A DNA stretch of 38,179 nucleotides from an uncultured Terriglobus sp. (GTDB taxonomy: Bacteria; Acidobacteriota; Terriglobia; Terriglobales; Acidobacteriaceae): positions 17,675-55,853 of the forward strand of contig CALMOM010000045.1 in the NCBI GenBank assembly GCA_937873305.1. Reading direction: 5' to 3'. Shown in pieces: positions 7,382 through 15,962 of this stretch; positions within the stretch are counted from its first letter, which is position 1; every line of letters begins with the position of its first letter. The notes below the pieces were generated by a model. The model searched no databases. It was not told the DNA's origin and saw only the letters and a program-made list of their open reading frames with translations. Made by a program: the position numbers and the translations under genes.

Positions 7382-7387
7382 GATAAT
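7382..7387 (+). promoter_or_regulatory. -10-like box just before yceD (possible leaderless start)
   Basis: TTGCGATAAT contains a GATAAT -10 hexamer preceded by TGC, ending 7 bases before the ATG of yceD at 7395. Transcription from this box would begin at about the start codon itself. There is no convincing Shine-Dalgarno sequence before the ATG. A good -35 box is not obvious (TTACCG or ACCGCA are weak). Confidence 0.4.
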
Positions 7388-7394
7388 GGGGTAG

Positions 7395-7946
7395 ATGCGC
7401 ATTACCCCTGCTGACCTGATACCCGACCCGCTCATGTTGGACATTGTGTTTGCGCCCGGGGCTGTGCACTACGCTCCTGATGTGCAACAGGCCGGGCCGA
7501 TCCATGTGACAGGATCTGCCGACCGGCTGGAGGAATACCGTGGACCACATGATGTGGTGGACGATATTCGTCTGCGTGGACGGGTTGAAGGCGAGTTCGA
7601 ACTGCTGTGTGCGCGCTGTTTAGATCCAATTCGCCACCATGCGGACCAGCGCTTTGACCTGATCTTTCGCCCGTCGGGCGTGGACGCGGAGCAGGGCGAA
7701 CGGTCGATCAGCGAAGCGGAAACGGAAATCGGGTATTATGACGAAGGCGGGCTGTTGCTGGAAGATGCTGTGCGTGAGCAGGTGCTGCTCTCCCTGCCCG
7801 ACCGGTCACTTTGCCGCGATGATTGCAAGGGTTTGTGTCCCAATTGCGGGGCAAATCGGAACGAGGTAGCCTGCAACTGCAGCGAGAAACCCATGGATTC
7901 TCGCTGGGGTGCACTGCAGGGCTTTGCCGGTTCCGCTAAGAACTAA
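7395..7946 (+). CDS. yceD: YceD/DUF177 family protein
   Basis: 183 residues. The family (DUF177, YceD) is found next to rpmF in many bacteria and has been linked to 23S rRNA accumulation and ribosome biogenesis; it acts in the cytosol. The core motif LLCARCLDPI (70-79, Cys72 and Cys75) is present, with an acidic middle region and EDAVREQVLLSLPDRSLC leading into a cysteine-rich end: Cys140, Cys144, Cys148, Cys151, Cys160 and Cys162. The C-terminal CKGLCPNCGANRN is typical and may bind zinc. The order yceD - rpmF - plsX is the classical one and confirms the assignment. The ATG at 7395 is preferred, although a second Met at residue 14 exists; neither has a clear ribosome site. Confidence 0.88.
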   Translation: MRITPADLIPDPLMLDIVFAPGAVHYAPDVQQAGPIHVTGSADRLEEYRGPHDVVDDIRLRGRVEGEFELLCARCLDPIRHHADQRFDLIFRPSGVDAEQGERSISEAETEIGYYDEGGLLLEDAVREQVLLSLPDRSLCRDDCKGLCPNCGANRNEVACNCSEKPMDSRWGALQGFAGSAKN

Positions 7947-8047
7947 CTACGATCCAGGCTTTGCCTGAGACTATGTTGACGTCGTGTTATGTCCGGGCAA
8001 CGCTTCAGGGCGATGCGGACTAGGCCCGATAGTGAAAGGTAAGACCG

Positions 8048-8236
8048 ATGCCAAATCCAAAGCGTCGCCACTCGAAGCAGCGCACAGCCAAGCGCCGCTC
8101 CCATGACTTTCTGACCACGCCCAACTCTGCGCTCTGCCCTAATTGCAACGAGCGCAAGCTGCCCCATCACGCATGTCCTAAGTGCGGTGAATATCGCGGT
8201 CGCACTGTCATAGCGTCGTCCACCCAGGCAGCGTAG
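8048..8236 (+). CDS. rpmF: 50S ribosomal protein L32
   Basis: 62 residues with the family-typical start PNPKRRHSKQRTAKRRSHD and a zinc ribbon formed by CPNC (30-33) and CPKC (43-46), so this is the zinc-binding form of L32. It is a structural component of the large ribosomal subunit. AAAGGTAAGA lies just before the ATG and provides the ribosome site. It starts about 100 bases after yceD and is followed 15 bases later by plsX. Confidence 0.96.
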   Translation: MPNPKRRHSKQRTAKRRSHDFLTTPNSALCPNCNERKLPHHACPKCGEYRGRTVIASSTQAA

Positions 8237-8251
8237 CTCCGCTATCTGCGG

Positions 8252-9304
8252 ATGTTGACCGACATTGTTCTGGACGCCATGGGCTCCGACCGGAGTCCTG
8301 AACCGGAGTTGCGCGGTGCCATCGCCGCCAGCCGGCTGTTTCCTGTACGCATTCACCTCGTAGGTCCAGAAGATCAGATTGCCCCTGCGCTGAAGGCGTA
8401 CCGGCAAGACGAGCGTCTGCCCATTGAGATCGTGCACGCCAGCGAGCGGATTGGCATGCACGAGAAGGCAGCGCTGGCCGTCCGATCCAAGCGCGACAGC
8501 ACCATGCGAGTGGGCCTCAAGCTGGTTCGCGAGGGCCGTGCGCGCGGCTTTGTTACCGCCGGAAATACAGGCGCGGCCATGGCCACGGCAAAGATGGTCC
8601 TGGGCAGCCTGCAAGGCGTTGACCGGCCTGCGTTAGCGACGATTCTGCCAACTGTCATGGGCACACCGTGCGTCCTTCTGGATGCTGGTGCCAACGTAGA
8701 CAGTGACCCGCACAATCTCGTTCAGTTCGCCCTGATGGGGCAGATCTATGCACGCAACGTCTTGGGTATTGCGAAGCCGCGGGTAGGACTGCTATCCATC
8801 GGCGAAGAGGACAGTAAGGGCAATGCGCTCACCCACGAAACCCTACCCCTGCTGCGCGCCCTGAGCAACGACGTGCTATACGACTTTGTGGGTAATGTGG
8901 AAGGCCGCGACCTGTACAACGGCCGGTGCGATGTGGCTGTTTGTGACGGATTTGTAGGCAATGTGGCGCTAAAAACCAGTGAGGGTTTGGCCAAGCTGGT
9001 GTCCGACCTGTTGAAGCAGACGCTGAAAGCGACCATCACCTCGCAGGTGGGCGCTCTGCTGAGCCGCAAGGCCTTCAAGAATTTCAAGAAGCGGCTGGAC
9101 TACACCGAGTACGGCGGTGCCCCGCTACTGGGATTACGCGGGGCCTGCATCATCGGCCATGGGTCGTCCAACGAAACGGCCATTCTCAATGCGATCCGTG
9201 TGGCCAGCCAGTTCGCCCAGGCAGACGTGAGCCGCCATATTGAAAGCTCGTTGCAGGCCGTCGCAGTGCCCGGTCAGAGATTGACTCAGGCGTCCGGTGG
9301 CTGA
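8252..9304 (+). CDS. plsX: Phosphate acyltransferase PlsX
   Basis: 350 residues. PlsX converts acyl-ACP and phosphate to acyl-phosphate at the membrane surface, the first step of the PlsX/PlsY route to phosphatidic acid. Family marks include IVLDAMGSDRSPEPELRGA at the start (usually DAMGGD; here DAMGSD), FVTAGNTGAAMA (about 100-111), LLDAGANVDSDPHNLVQFA (about 144-162), SIGEEDSKGN, CDGFVGNVALKTSEG (about 231-245) and YGGAPLLGLRGACIIGHGSS near the end. It follows rpmF closely without a strong ribosome site of its own, suggesting coupling. No fabH/fabD follows, unlike many bacteria; the next gene is convergent. Confidence 0.95.
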   Translation: MLTDIVLDAMGSDRSPEPELRGAIAASRLFPVRIHLVGPEDQIAPALKAYRQDERLPIEIVHASERIGMHEKAALAVRSKRDSTMRVGLKLVREGRARGFVTAGNTGAAMATAKMVLGSLQGVDRPALATILPTVMGTPCVLLDAGANVDSDPHNLVQFALMGQIYARNVLGIAKPRVGLLSIGEEDSKGNALTHETLPLLRALSNDVLYDFVGNVEGRDLYNGRCDVAVCDGFVGNVALKTSEGLAKLVSDLLKQTLKATITSQVGALLSRKAFKNFKKRLDYTEYGGAPLLGLRGACIIGHGSSNETAILNAIRVASQFAQADVSRHIESSLQAVAVPGQRLTQASGG

Positions 9305-9600
9305 CCAGGTGCTGTTCTCGCTTGACTGTGCAAAATGCCGCAGCAATAACACAAGTTTTCATCTCCGCTGTGCCTAAGCGAACGTTGTGCGTAACAAATA
9401 GCGCGTTAACGGTGACTAGCAGCACCACCAAAGGCCGCCAAAGCGCACGAAAGTGTCAATAACAATCCGCTTGGTGTCAGTCAGTCGTCACATTCGCGAG
9501 ACCGGCGGATCGGTTCCATAAAGACCTTTCCCGGCAGGGAGGCGGCATGCCTGACAGCCAAGTAGTACTCGCGCTTGGAGTCGGTGCTTATTCGCATGGC
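9305..9600. other. Convergent intergenic stretch, no feature seen
   Basis: The 296 bases between the ends of plsX and the PD40 regulator contain no credible ORF, RNA gene or strong terminator hairpin that I can see. Confidence 0.5.
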
Positions 9601-11769
9601 CTAATTTTGGTCGAAATCCAAACTGTAAAGATTGCCGCTGGTGGCTTCAACGTGCATGAGCGGAATGTTACCCGGGGTAAGCCCCGCAAAAGTAGCGCGC
9701 GCTATGGGCCCGACGCGAAAATCCTTCAGATTTGCAACTGTATCCACTTTGCCGGTTGCAACCGCAATCCGCAGGATGGGCGCGTCGTCTGCCTGATAGG
9801 CGTGGACAAAAAGGCTACCGCTATCGTTCGACCACATGGGCCACGCCGCTGATGTCTGCGCCAATCTTCTCCAGGTAGACGTTCTGGTGTCATACAACAT
9901 CACTTCACTTTGGTCTGTGGTAATCGCGGCAATAAAGCGTCCATCGGGCGACCAAGCGGGGCTGAACAGGCCAAGCGAACGAGGCAGTTGCGTAACGCGA
10001 CTGGTGGCTAAGTTCAGAATAGAAAGAGCCCTGGTCTTTGGGTCGCCGATAAATTCTCCAACGCTGCCAAAAACGATCGATTTCCCATCCGCAGAAAAAA
10101 AGGGGTCGCCGATGTTCCTCGGTTCGGAGAGTAGTTGGACGGGCGGTCCTCCATCGGCGTTCACCATGTAGATTTGCCATGGCTTCTGTCGCTCACGCGC
10201 CATGAAGGCGATCTGAGTGCCGGCAGGCGACCAGTTGGACATGTACACATGCATGGATGGCGGGGTAAGCAGCATTTTATCGGTGCCGTCCACTCGAGCT
10301 CGCCATAAGCATTGGTCCGGGTCTACCCATGAGACCCAGGCACCATCAGGCGAAAACTTGATGTGGTCCGCAGAGGCAAGAAAGCCAGGCTGCGAGATGT
10401 ACTCCTTGCGGTCAGGATCATACCGCTCCAGCAACGAGCGGAAATCTTGCCCCACAAAGAAGATTCGGCTGCCTTTACGGCCAGGTACAGGTGCCCTGTA
10501 ATTCAGTGGTCCATGGGTGATGCGCATCGGCTTCTCGCTTAGAGGCGAGTTTGTTTTCCAAAGGTCGGAAACACCATCTTTGCTTCGCTCATAGACGAAC
10601 GAACGGCCGTCCGCCGTCCAAACTCCGCAGCACTGGCGAATAGAAGCGTCGCCCACCTTCAAAATAGGGTGGGCTTTTCTGTCACTTTGCGAGAGTTCCC
10701 AGAGGGAAGAAGTATGATTTACGGCATCGACGATCGTGAAGCGTAGCTGCTTGCCATCCGGAGACCATCTGGGCCAGAAAGCACGGCCACCAACCTTGGC
10801 AAATACGGTCGATCTGCCATCCTCCACCGATACAACAAAAAACTCGTTCTCTGACGAGTACAGGATGGACTTGCCATCCGGCATCCACACCGCATCCAGC
10901 GCGAGCACATCGGACACCCGAAAAGCGGAAGCGCCATCCGTCGAAACCACCCAGAGGGGTTGCGGTGTGGAAGACGCTATGTTGCTGCGCACCAGTAGCT
11001 TTGTACCGTCAGCCGACATGTCTTCGACCTGCGGTGACCTGATCTGACTCAACAGCGAAAGCGTGTGACTGGCGCCGCCACTTAGTGGAATCTCCTTCAG
11101 AGCAATCTCGCCGGACTCCTGTACTGGTGAGAAGATCTGCGAGCCATCACTTGCAAAACCAGGAATCAACCCGATCAGATTGTCTCTTGGCGTATAGATC
11201 GTGCCCTCCCGCGTGATCTGGGAGATGCGGGGACTGAGCGCAGGCTGCCGCTGTGCATGCCAAATCTGAAGCGTGTAGACGGTCAGGAGTACGCCCGCGG
11301 CGAAGGCGAGCGCAACAAGCCATGCCATTCGAATCTCAAAACGGCGCGACAGGGCAGTGGGTACTGGGATAGTCCTCAGGACTTCCTGCTCAGGCTGCGG
11401 CTCCGGAACTGAAATCACAACCGCGCTGGGTTCCGGTTTTACCTGCTCCGCTATACGATCCGCCACGCTGACGGGCGCGATAAACCGAAACCCGCGACGT
11501 GACAGCGTCTCAATGAAGCGTGGGTTGTCAGCCGAATCGCCGAGGGCCTCTCGCAACTTCTTCACCGCGTTGGACAGAGAGTGCTCGAAGTCAACGATAA
11601 CGTCAGGTCCCCAAACCCGCTTCTGGAGCTCCTCGCGGGTGACGACTTCGCCAGGTCTTTCCAGCAGGACCGTTAACACCCTGAAGGGCAGTGCTTGCAA
11701 CCGTACCCGGATTCCGGCGCGGCGCAGCTCTCCTGTCTTCAGGTCGGCCTCAAACAGGCCAAAAGCCAC
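9601..11769 (-). CDS. ToxR/CadC-like membrane regulator with PD40 beta-propeller
   Basis: 722 residues from a GTG at 11769 with AAGAGGGG seven bases upstream; a GTG at 11808 gives 13 more residues without a ribosome site. Residues 2-100 form an OmpR-type winged helix (FGLFEADLKTGELRRAG, VVTREELQKRVWG, LSNAVKKLREALG, FIETLSRRGFRFIAPV). A Pro-rich linker leads to one TM helix (about 148-169, MAWLVALAFAAGVLLTVYTL). The rest carries TolB/PD40 blades such as WSPDGKQLRF, FSPDGAWVSW, FSADGKSIVFG and WSPDGRFIAA. The topology implies DNA binding in the cytoplasm and sensing in the periplasm. It is divergent from the receptor at 12164, so it probably controls the carbohydrate locus; the ligand is unknown. 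Confidence 0.85.
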   Translation of the reverse strand: MAFGLFEADLKTGELRRAGIRVRLQALPFRVLTVLLERPGEVVTREELQKRVWGPDVIVDFEHSLSNAVKKLREALGDSADNPRFIETLSRRGFRFIAPVSVADRIAEQVKPEPSAVVISVPEPQPEQEVLRTIPVPTALSRRFEIRMAWLVALAFAAGVLLTVYTLQIWHAQRQPALSPRISQITREGTIYTPRDNLIGLIPGFASDGSQIFSPVQESGEIALKEIPLSGGASHTLSLLSQIRSPQVEDMSADGTKLLVRSNIASSTPQPLWVVSTDGASAFRVSDVLALDAVWMPDGKSILYSSENEFFVVSVEDGRSTVFAKVGGRAFWPRWSPDGKQLRFTIVDAVNHTSSLWELSQSDRKAHPILKVGDASIRQCCGVWTADGRSFVYERSKDGVSDLWKTNSPLSEKPMRITHGPLNYRAPVPGRKGSRIFFVGQDFRSLLERYDPDRKEYISQPGFLASADHIKFSPDGAWVSWVDPDQCLWRARVDGTDKMLLTPPSMHVYMSNWSPAGTQIAFMARERQKPWQIYMVNADGGPPVQLLSEPRNIGDPFFSADGKSIVFGSVGEFIGDPKTRALSILNLATSRVTQLPRSLGLFSPAWSPDGRFIAAITTDQSEVMLYDTRTSTWRRLAQTSAAWPMWSNDSGSLFVHAYQADDAPILRIAVATGKVDTVANLKDFRVGPIARATFAGLTPGNIPLMHVEATSGNLYSLDFDQN

Positions 11770-12163
11770 GTGGGTGCCCCTCTTCGTATCTGAAACCAGT
11801 TCAAGCACAAAGCAAAGAATACAACGCGCGGGTATGCAGCCGCAGCACCAAACGCAGCTGTTTCTGTGTGGTCCTGATTTGACGCTTCTTGGGCATGCTC
11901 TATGTGCTTTCAGCCAAACGAACGGATAAGGCGAAATACAAATTGCAGCAAGTCAAACAAAATGAATAAGTTAAGAGGTTAAAAAGAAAAGAGAAAGAGA
12001 TTTTCAACGGGGTCTTGCGGATAGTAGTAGCGCGCGCAGACGGTGCTGCGAGAACACGGTGGTTCCGGTTGTCTGTATTTAGAACATGTCTCGGAAGTGC
12101 GTGGTTGGGCCTGGAGTCCACACGGATTTGCGCTGTTCGGGATTGCCCCACCTCGGAGGAAGT
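11770..12163. promoter_or_regulatory. Divergent control region between regulator and TonB receptor
   Basis: The 394 bases between the two divergent starts should hold both promoters and any operator. The middle (about 11930-12005) is markedly AT-rich compared with its surroundings, including runs of A/G on the plus strand, a plausible promoter zone. I could not pick convincing -35/-10 pairs or a clear operator repeat. GGAGGAAGT directly before the ATG at 12164 is a strong ribosome site for the receptor. Confidence 0.45.
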
Positions 12164-15100
12164 ATGCAGAACGTAGGAAGTACGTCACGACGTACAAAGC
12201 GCAGGACTGCGCTTCCATGGAGCGCAGTGGTTGTGGCGGGAGCCTGCCTCAGCATGTCAGGCCTAAGCGCGTCGGCGCAGGGTCTGCAGCAGTTTGAGGG
12301 TCACGTGACTGACTCCTCTGGTGCCGCGATTCCCGGTGTGACAATTACAGTGCACAATGAGGGGACAGGAACGGACGTGGTCGTAAAGACCACCGGGGCT
12401 GGCGATTACACGGTTCCATACCTGAAGGTCGGCAAATACTCGATCACGGCGACGATGTCGGGGTTCGAAGCACTGACGAAGACCCACATCAATCTCGACA
12501 TCGACCAGACGTCGAAAATGGACTTTCTGCTGCCAGCCGGTAGTGTGAACGAAACGGTTGTGGTGAATGCCGACGCGGCGCAGATCGAGTTGGCCAAGGC
12601 CGACCGTGGCGAAACCATCGAGTTCGAGCGTGTTCAGGAACTTCCACTCGACGGGCGAAACGCGTTTTCGCTCTTTGCCCTGGTACCCGGCACCCAGATC
12701 ACGACAAACCCGATCTTTCCCAGGCAGTTCGACAATGTAAACCAGGGGCTTATCGCCAATGGTGTCAGCATCAATCCTGCGGCCCAGTATATCGATAACT
12801 TGACAAATGACAACGCCGGGAACTATTCGGGCTACAACTTACCGCTGGACTCGGTTGGTGAGTTCAAGGTCGTCTTGAATGCGTATGACGCATCCTACGG
12901 CCGCTCTGCCGGCAGCGTGGTCAACGTCGCGGTCAAGTCAGGCACCAACAACGTGCATGGCGTGTTGTACGAGTATGCTCGCAGGCCGTTTCTGGACGCA
13001 AACACGTGGGTGTACGACTTCAACCCGACCGGCCCGCGGGCACGCCATTCCCGTGACCAGTTCGGCGCGCAGCTGGAAGGCCCCGTGACCATTCCGCACC
13101 TTTACAGCGGCCGTGACAGAACCTTCTTCGAGATGCAGTGGGAACAGCAGTATGAAAGTATCCCGAGCACCACGCCGAGCATATCTTCCATTCCCAACCC
13201 CGCATGGCTCAAAGGTGATTTCTCTGGTGCGCAGTACTACAACACCGTCACTAAGTCGCTGATGCCGCTGATCATCTACGATCCACTCTCGCCGCTCGTC
13301 ACCTTCAAGGACCCCCTAGACGGCAAGACGAAGACGATGCACTCGCCCTTCCCGAACAACATGATTCCGCAAAACCGGATCAGCCCGGTCGGGGCGGCCT
13401 TGGCACAGTTTTACTCTGGCATTACCCCGAACTACAACCCCGGCCCGGGCTTTGCGCCGTACCAGAACAACTTCTATTACATTCAGGTAGAAAGCGATGT
13501 GGCCCGCAACGGTACGATCAAGCTCGATCAGGTGTTTGGTGAGCATGATCGCGCCACCTTGCGCTGGGGTGGATTCGAGCGCTTCGCGAATCAGAACCCG
13601 AACGGCATCCCAGCCAGCGACGCAGCCAACCAGATCTCCAGCCAGGTGCAACCCGCCGAAATGCAGTTTGCACTCGAAGAGATCCATACATTCTCGCCCA
13701 ACCTGATCATGAACAACAAGGCCATCGTAAGCACCTACAAGCAGGGGCTCACGTTCGGAACACGCGGCAACTACCTGTCGCAGCTCGGCTTTTCACAGAA
13801 CTTCATCAACAACTCGTTTCAGCAAAGCATGATTCCGTACGTCACCGCTACGGCCAACCAGCCGGGTGCCGCGGCCTTCATTCCGCTTAGCTCGACCACG
13901 CCTGGCCGCAGAAACGTGGCGCACGAACTCGCTTACGAGCCGGATATGACCTATATCCATGGACGTCACACGCTGCGGGCGGGATTTGACATGCGTCTGC
14001 TGCAGTACACCACGACCGCGCCGGGTCAGAACAACCAGTTCGGCTTTACGAGTACATTTACGGGTGAACTCGGTCCGAGCTACGTGTACGCCCCGGGCTA
14101 CACCGCTGGCAGCTCCATCGCCAGCCTGCTGCTTGGCGATCCAAACAGCGGCAATTCCGGCAACCAGTTCAGCCCGTTCTATTCGCAGCACTATTTCGGC
14201 ATGTGGGTGCAGGATGACCTGAAAGTTACGTCCAAGCTCACGCTGAATATCGGCGTCCGGTATGACTTGCTGGGTGCCCGTACCGAGCGTCATAACCGAT
14301 TGAATGGTGCATTCAGCACAACCGCGGCAAGTCCCATTGACGCGCAGATCACGAACCGTGCCGGCCTGACCACCCCGTTGACGGGCGGCCTCACCTTTGC
14401 GGGCGTCAACGGCACACAGCGTGGTGCGTATGCACGCAACCTGCTGAACATCCAGCCACGCTTCGGCGCAGCCTACGCCTTCTCTGAAAGGACTTCGCTC
14501 CGCTTCGGCTTTGGTGAGTTCTTTGTCAATGACGAGACAGTGAACGGTGCTGGCGGCTTCATGTCGACTACGAACTACAACAACTCAGTCAACAACGGCA
14601 TCACGCCTGCTGGCAATTTGGCCGATCCATACTCCAGCTTTGTGCAGCCGCTTGGTTCCAGTCTTGGCTATGCAACCGGTGCAGGTGGCGCACTCACTTT
14701 TGTGAATCCGAACTACCAGATTCCGTCCGTCTGGCAGTACAGCGGCTCGCTCGAACAGCAGCTCTCACGCCGCGACACGCTGGACATCAGCGTTACCTCG
14801 ACACGGGCGCACGGTCTGCCAGGCAGCGACGACATTAACCACGTCTCCACTGCGTATTATGCGCAGTGCGACGTGGAGCGTGGTGGAAACCGGCAGCTTT
14901 GTGACGGCACGTCGTCTCCTGCGCAGGTTGCGAGCCCGTTTGTTGGCGTCGCAGCGTTCCAGGGAACCGGGTACTACACCAACAGGACCATCTCCAGTGG
15001 TGCGTTTACACGCCCGTTTCCGCAGTTCACCAGCATTACGGAAAACAACCTGAACCTGATCCACAGCTGGTACAACTCGCTGCAGGTGACCGCGGCACAC

Positions 15101-15889
15101 CGGGCCTCGCGCGATCTGACACTTCACTTCGCATATACCTGGTCGAAGAACATGCAGGCTGGCAACGTCATCGATCCGGTCAACCGCGTGTTCGGCCGTT
15201 CGCTGCAGACCAACGACCGTCCGCAGATCATTACGCTCTCCGGCGTGTACTTTGTGCCGGTGGGTCGCGGGCGTCAGTTCCTGGGGCACTCCAATCCCAT
15301 TGTTGATGCGGCAATTGGCGGCTGGGAAATTGCACCTTCCTATGTCTTCAACTCCGGCAATCCATGGAACCCCAATAATCAATACCCTGCAACTAGCTCA
15401 CTCGCTAACTTCCGTTTGAACAACACGATCCACACGCCCTTCACCGAGCTTCTGCCCGACGCGACACATGCGTACAAGCGCCTGCGTGGAGCGAGCCCCT
15501 GCGTCGGCTACGAGGATCAGGACACGGGCATCGTGACGCCGGGCCCATCGTATGCTCAAGCGGGCTGCACGGGGACACCGGCCATTATTAGGACGAACTC
15601 TGCCTATTCGGTACAGCAGAACATCGTCTTCAGTGGTGTCCGGTATCCTTCCATTCACAACTTCGATACCAGCATCTCGAAGCGGTTCTCGTATAACGAA
15701 AAGCTAAACCTGCAGATACGCATGGACGCCATCAACGTACTGAATCACCCGAACTTCTCCTACTCACAGTATGGTGATGGCTACAACAACGATCCAACGA
15801 ACGACAACTGGGGAACTATTCAGAAGGGACCGCAGGGTCCGGCGAATCCCGCTCGTGAACTGCAGCTCTCTGCAAAGTTCAACTTCTAA
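12164..15889 (+). CDS. Oar-type TonB-dependent receptor with carboxypeptidase-regulatory-like domain
   Basis: 1241 residues from the ATG at 12164, chosen for its strong GGAGG ribosome site and because the signal peptide follows (basic RRTKRR, hydrophobic WSAVVVAGACLSMSGL, cleavage near SASAQ). The open frame extends upstream to 12086 but lacks a signal there. After the signal is an Ig-like carboxypeptidase-regulatory domain (FEGHVTDSSGAAIPGVTITV through GFEALTKTHI), then the plug region (ELPLDGRNAFSLFALVPGTQ, SVGEFKVVLNAYDASYGRSA) and a long outer-membrane beta barrel ending LQLSAKFNF with the terminal aromatic expected for BAM insertion. Its position before GH27 and GH28 genes suggests uptake or surface binding of plant oligosaccharides; the substrate is inferred from context. 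Confidence 0.92.
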   Translation: MQNVGSTSRRTKRRTALPWSAVVVAGACLSMSGLSASAQGLQQFEGHVTDSSGAAIPGVTITVHNEGTGTDVVVKTTGAGDYTVPYLKVGKYSITATMSGFEALTKTHINLDIDQTSKMDFLLPAGSVNETVVVNADAAQIELAKADRGETIEFERVQELPLDGRNAFSLFALVPGTQITTNPIFPRQFDNVNQGLIANGVSINPAAQYIDNLTNDNAGNYSGYNLPLDSVGEFKVVLNAYDASYGRSAGSVVNVAVKSGTNNVHGVLYEYARRPFLDANTWVYDFNPTGPRARHSRDQFGAQLEGPVTIPHLYSGRDRTFFEMQWEQQYESIPSTTPSISSIPNPAWLKGDFSGAQYYNTVTKSLMPLIIYDPLSPLVTFKDPLDGKTKTMHSPFPNNMIPQNRISPVGAALAQFYSGITPNYNPGPGFAPYQNNFYYIQVESDVARNGTIKLDQVFGEHDRATLRWGGFERFANQNPNGIPASDAANQISSQVQPAEMQFALEEIHTFSPNLIMNNKAIVSTYKQGLTFGTRGNYLSQLGFSQNFINNSFQQSMIPYVTATANQPGAAAFIPLSSTTPGRRNVAHELAYEPDMTYIHGRHTLRAGFDMRLLQYTTTAPGQNNQFGFTSTFTGELGPSYVYAPGYTAGSSIASLLLGDPNSGNSGNQFSPFYSQHYFGMWVQDDLKVTSKLTLNIGVRYDLLGARTERHNRLNGAFSTTAASPIDAQITNRAGLTTPLTGGLTFAGVNGTQRGAYARNLLNIQPRFGAAYAFSERTSLRFGFGEFFVNDETVNGAGGFMSTTNYNNSVNNGITPAGNLADPYSSFVQPLGSSLGYATGAGGALTFVNPNYQIPSVWQYSGSLEQQLSRRDTLDISVTSTRAHGLPGSDDINHVSTAYYAQCDVERGGNRQLCDGTSSPAQVASPFVGVAAFQGTGYYTNRTISSGAFTRPFPQFTSITENNLNLIHSWYNSLQVTAAHRASRDLTLHFAYTWSKNMQAGNVIDPVNRVFGRSLQTNDRPQIITLSGVYFVPVGRGRQFLGHSNPIVDAAIGGWEIAPSYVFNSGNPWNPNNQYPATSSLANFRLNNTIHTPFTELLPDATHAYKRLRGASPCVGYEDQDTGIVTPGPSYAQAGCTGTPAIIRTNSAYSVQQNIVFSGVRYPSIHNFDTSISKRFSYNEKLNLQIRMDAINVLNHPNFSYSQYGDGYNNDPTNDNWGTIQKGPQGPANPARELQLSAKFNF

Positions 15890-15910
15890 CGAAAAGTCAG
15901 CAAAGTATGT

Positions 15911-15941
15911 CTACTCCGGAGTCCAAGCGGCTCCGGAGTAG
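15911..15941. terminator. Strong hairpin between receptor and GH27 genes
   Basis: CTACTCCGGAG (15911-15921) and CTCCGGAGTAG (15931-15941) form a perfect 11-bp stem with a 9-base loop, flanked by CAAAG and CTTTG (15901-15905 and 15942-15946), which can extend the pairing. Only a short T-run follows, so it may be a partial terminator or processing stem that lowers expression of the downstream enzymes relative to the receptor. Confidence 0.5.
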
Positions 15942-15962
15942 CTTTGAGTACGAGGTTTAGCA

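Noticed and set aside
6640-7394. RNase P RNA, SRP RNA, tmRNA or tRNA in the large gap
   Set aside because: The signature sequences of these RNAs and the tRNA T-loop pattern were not found on either strand.
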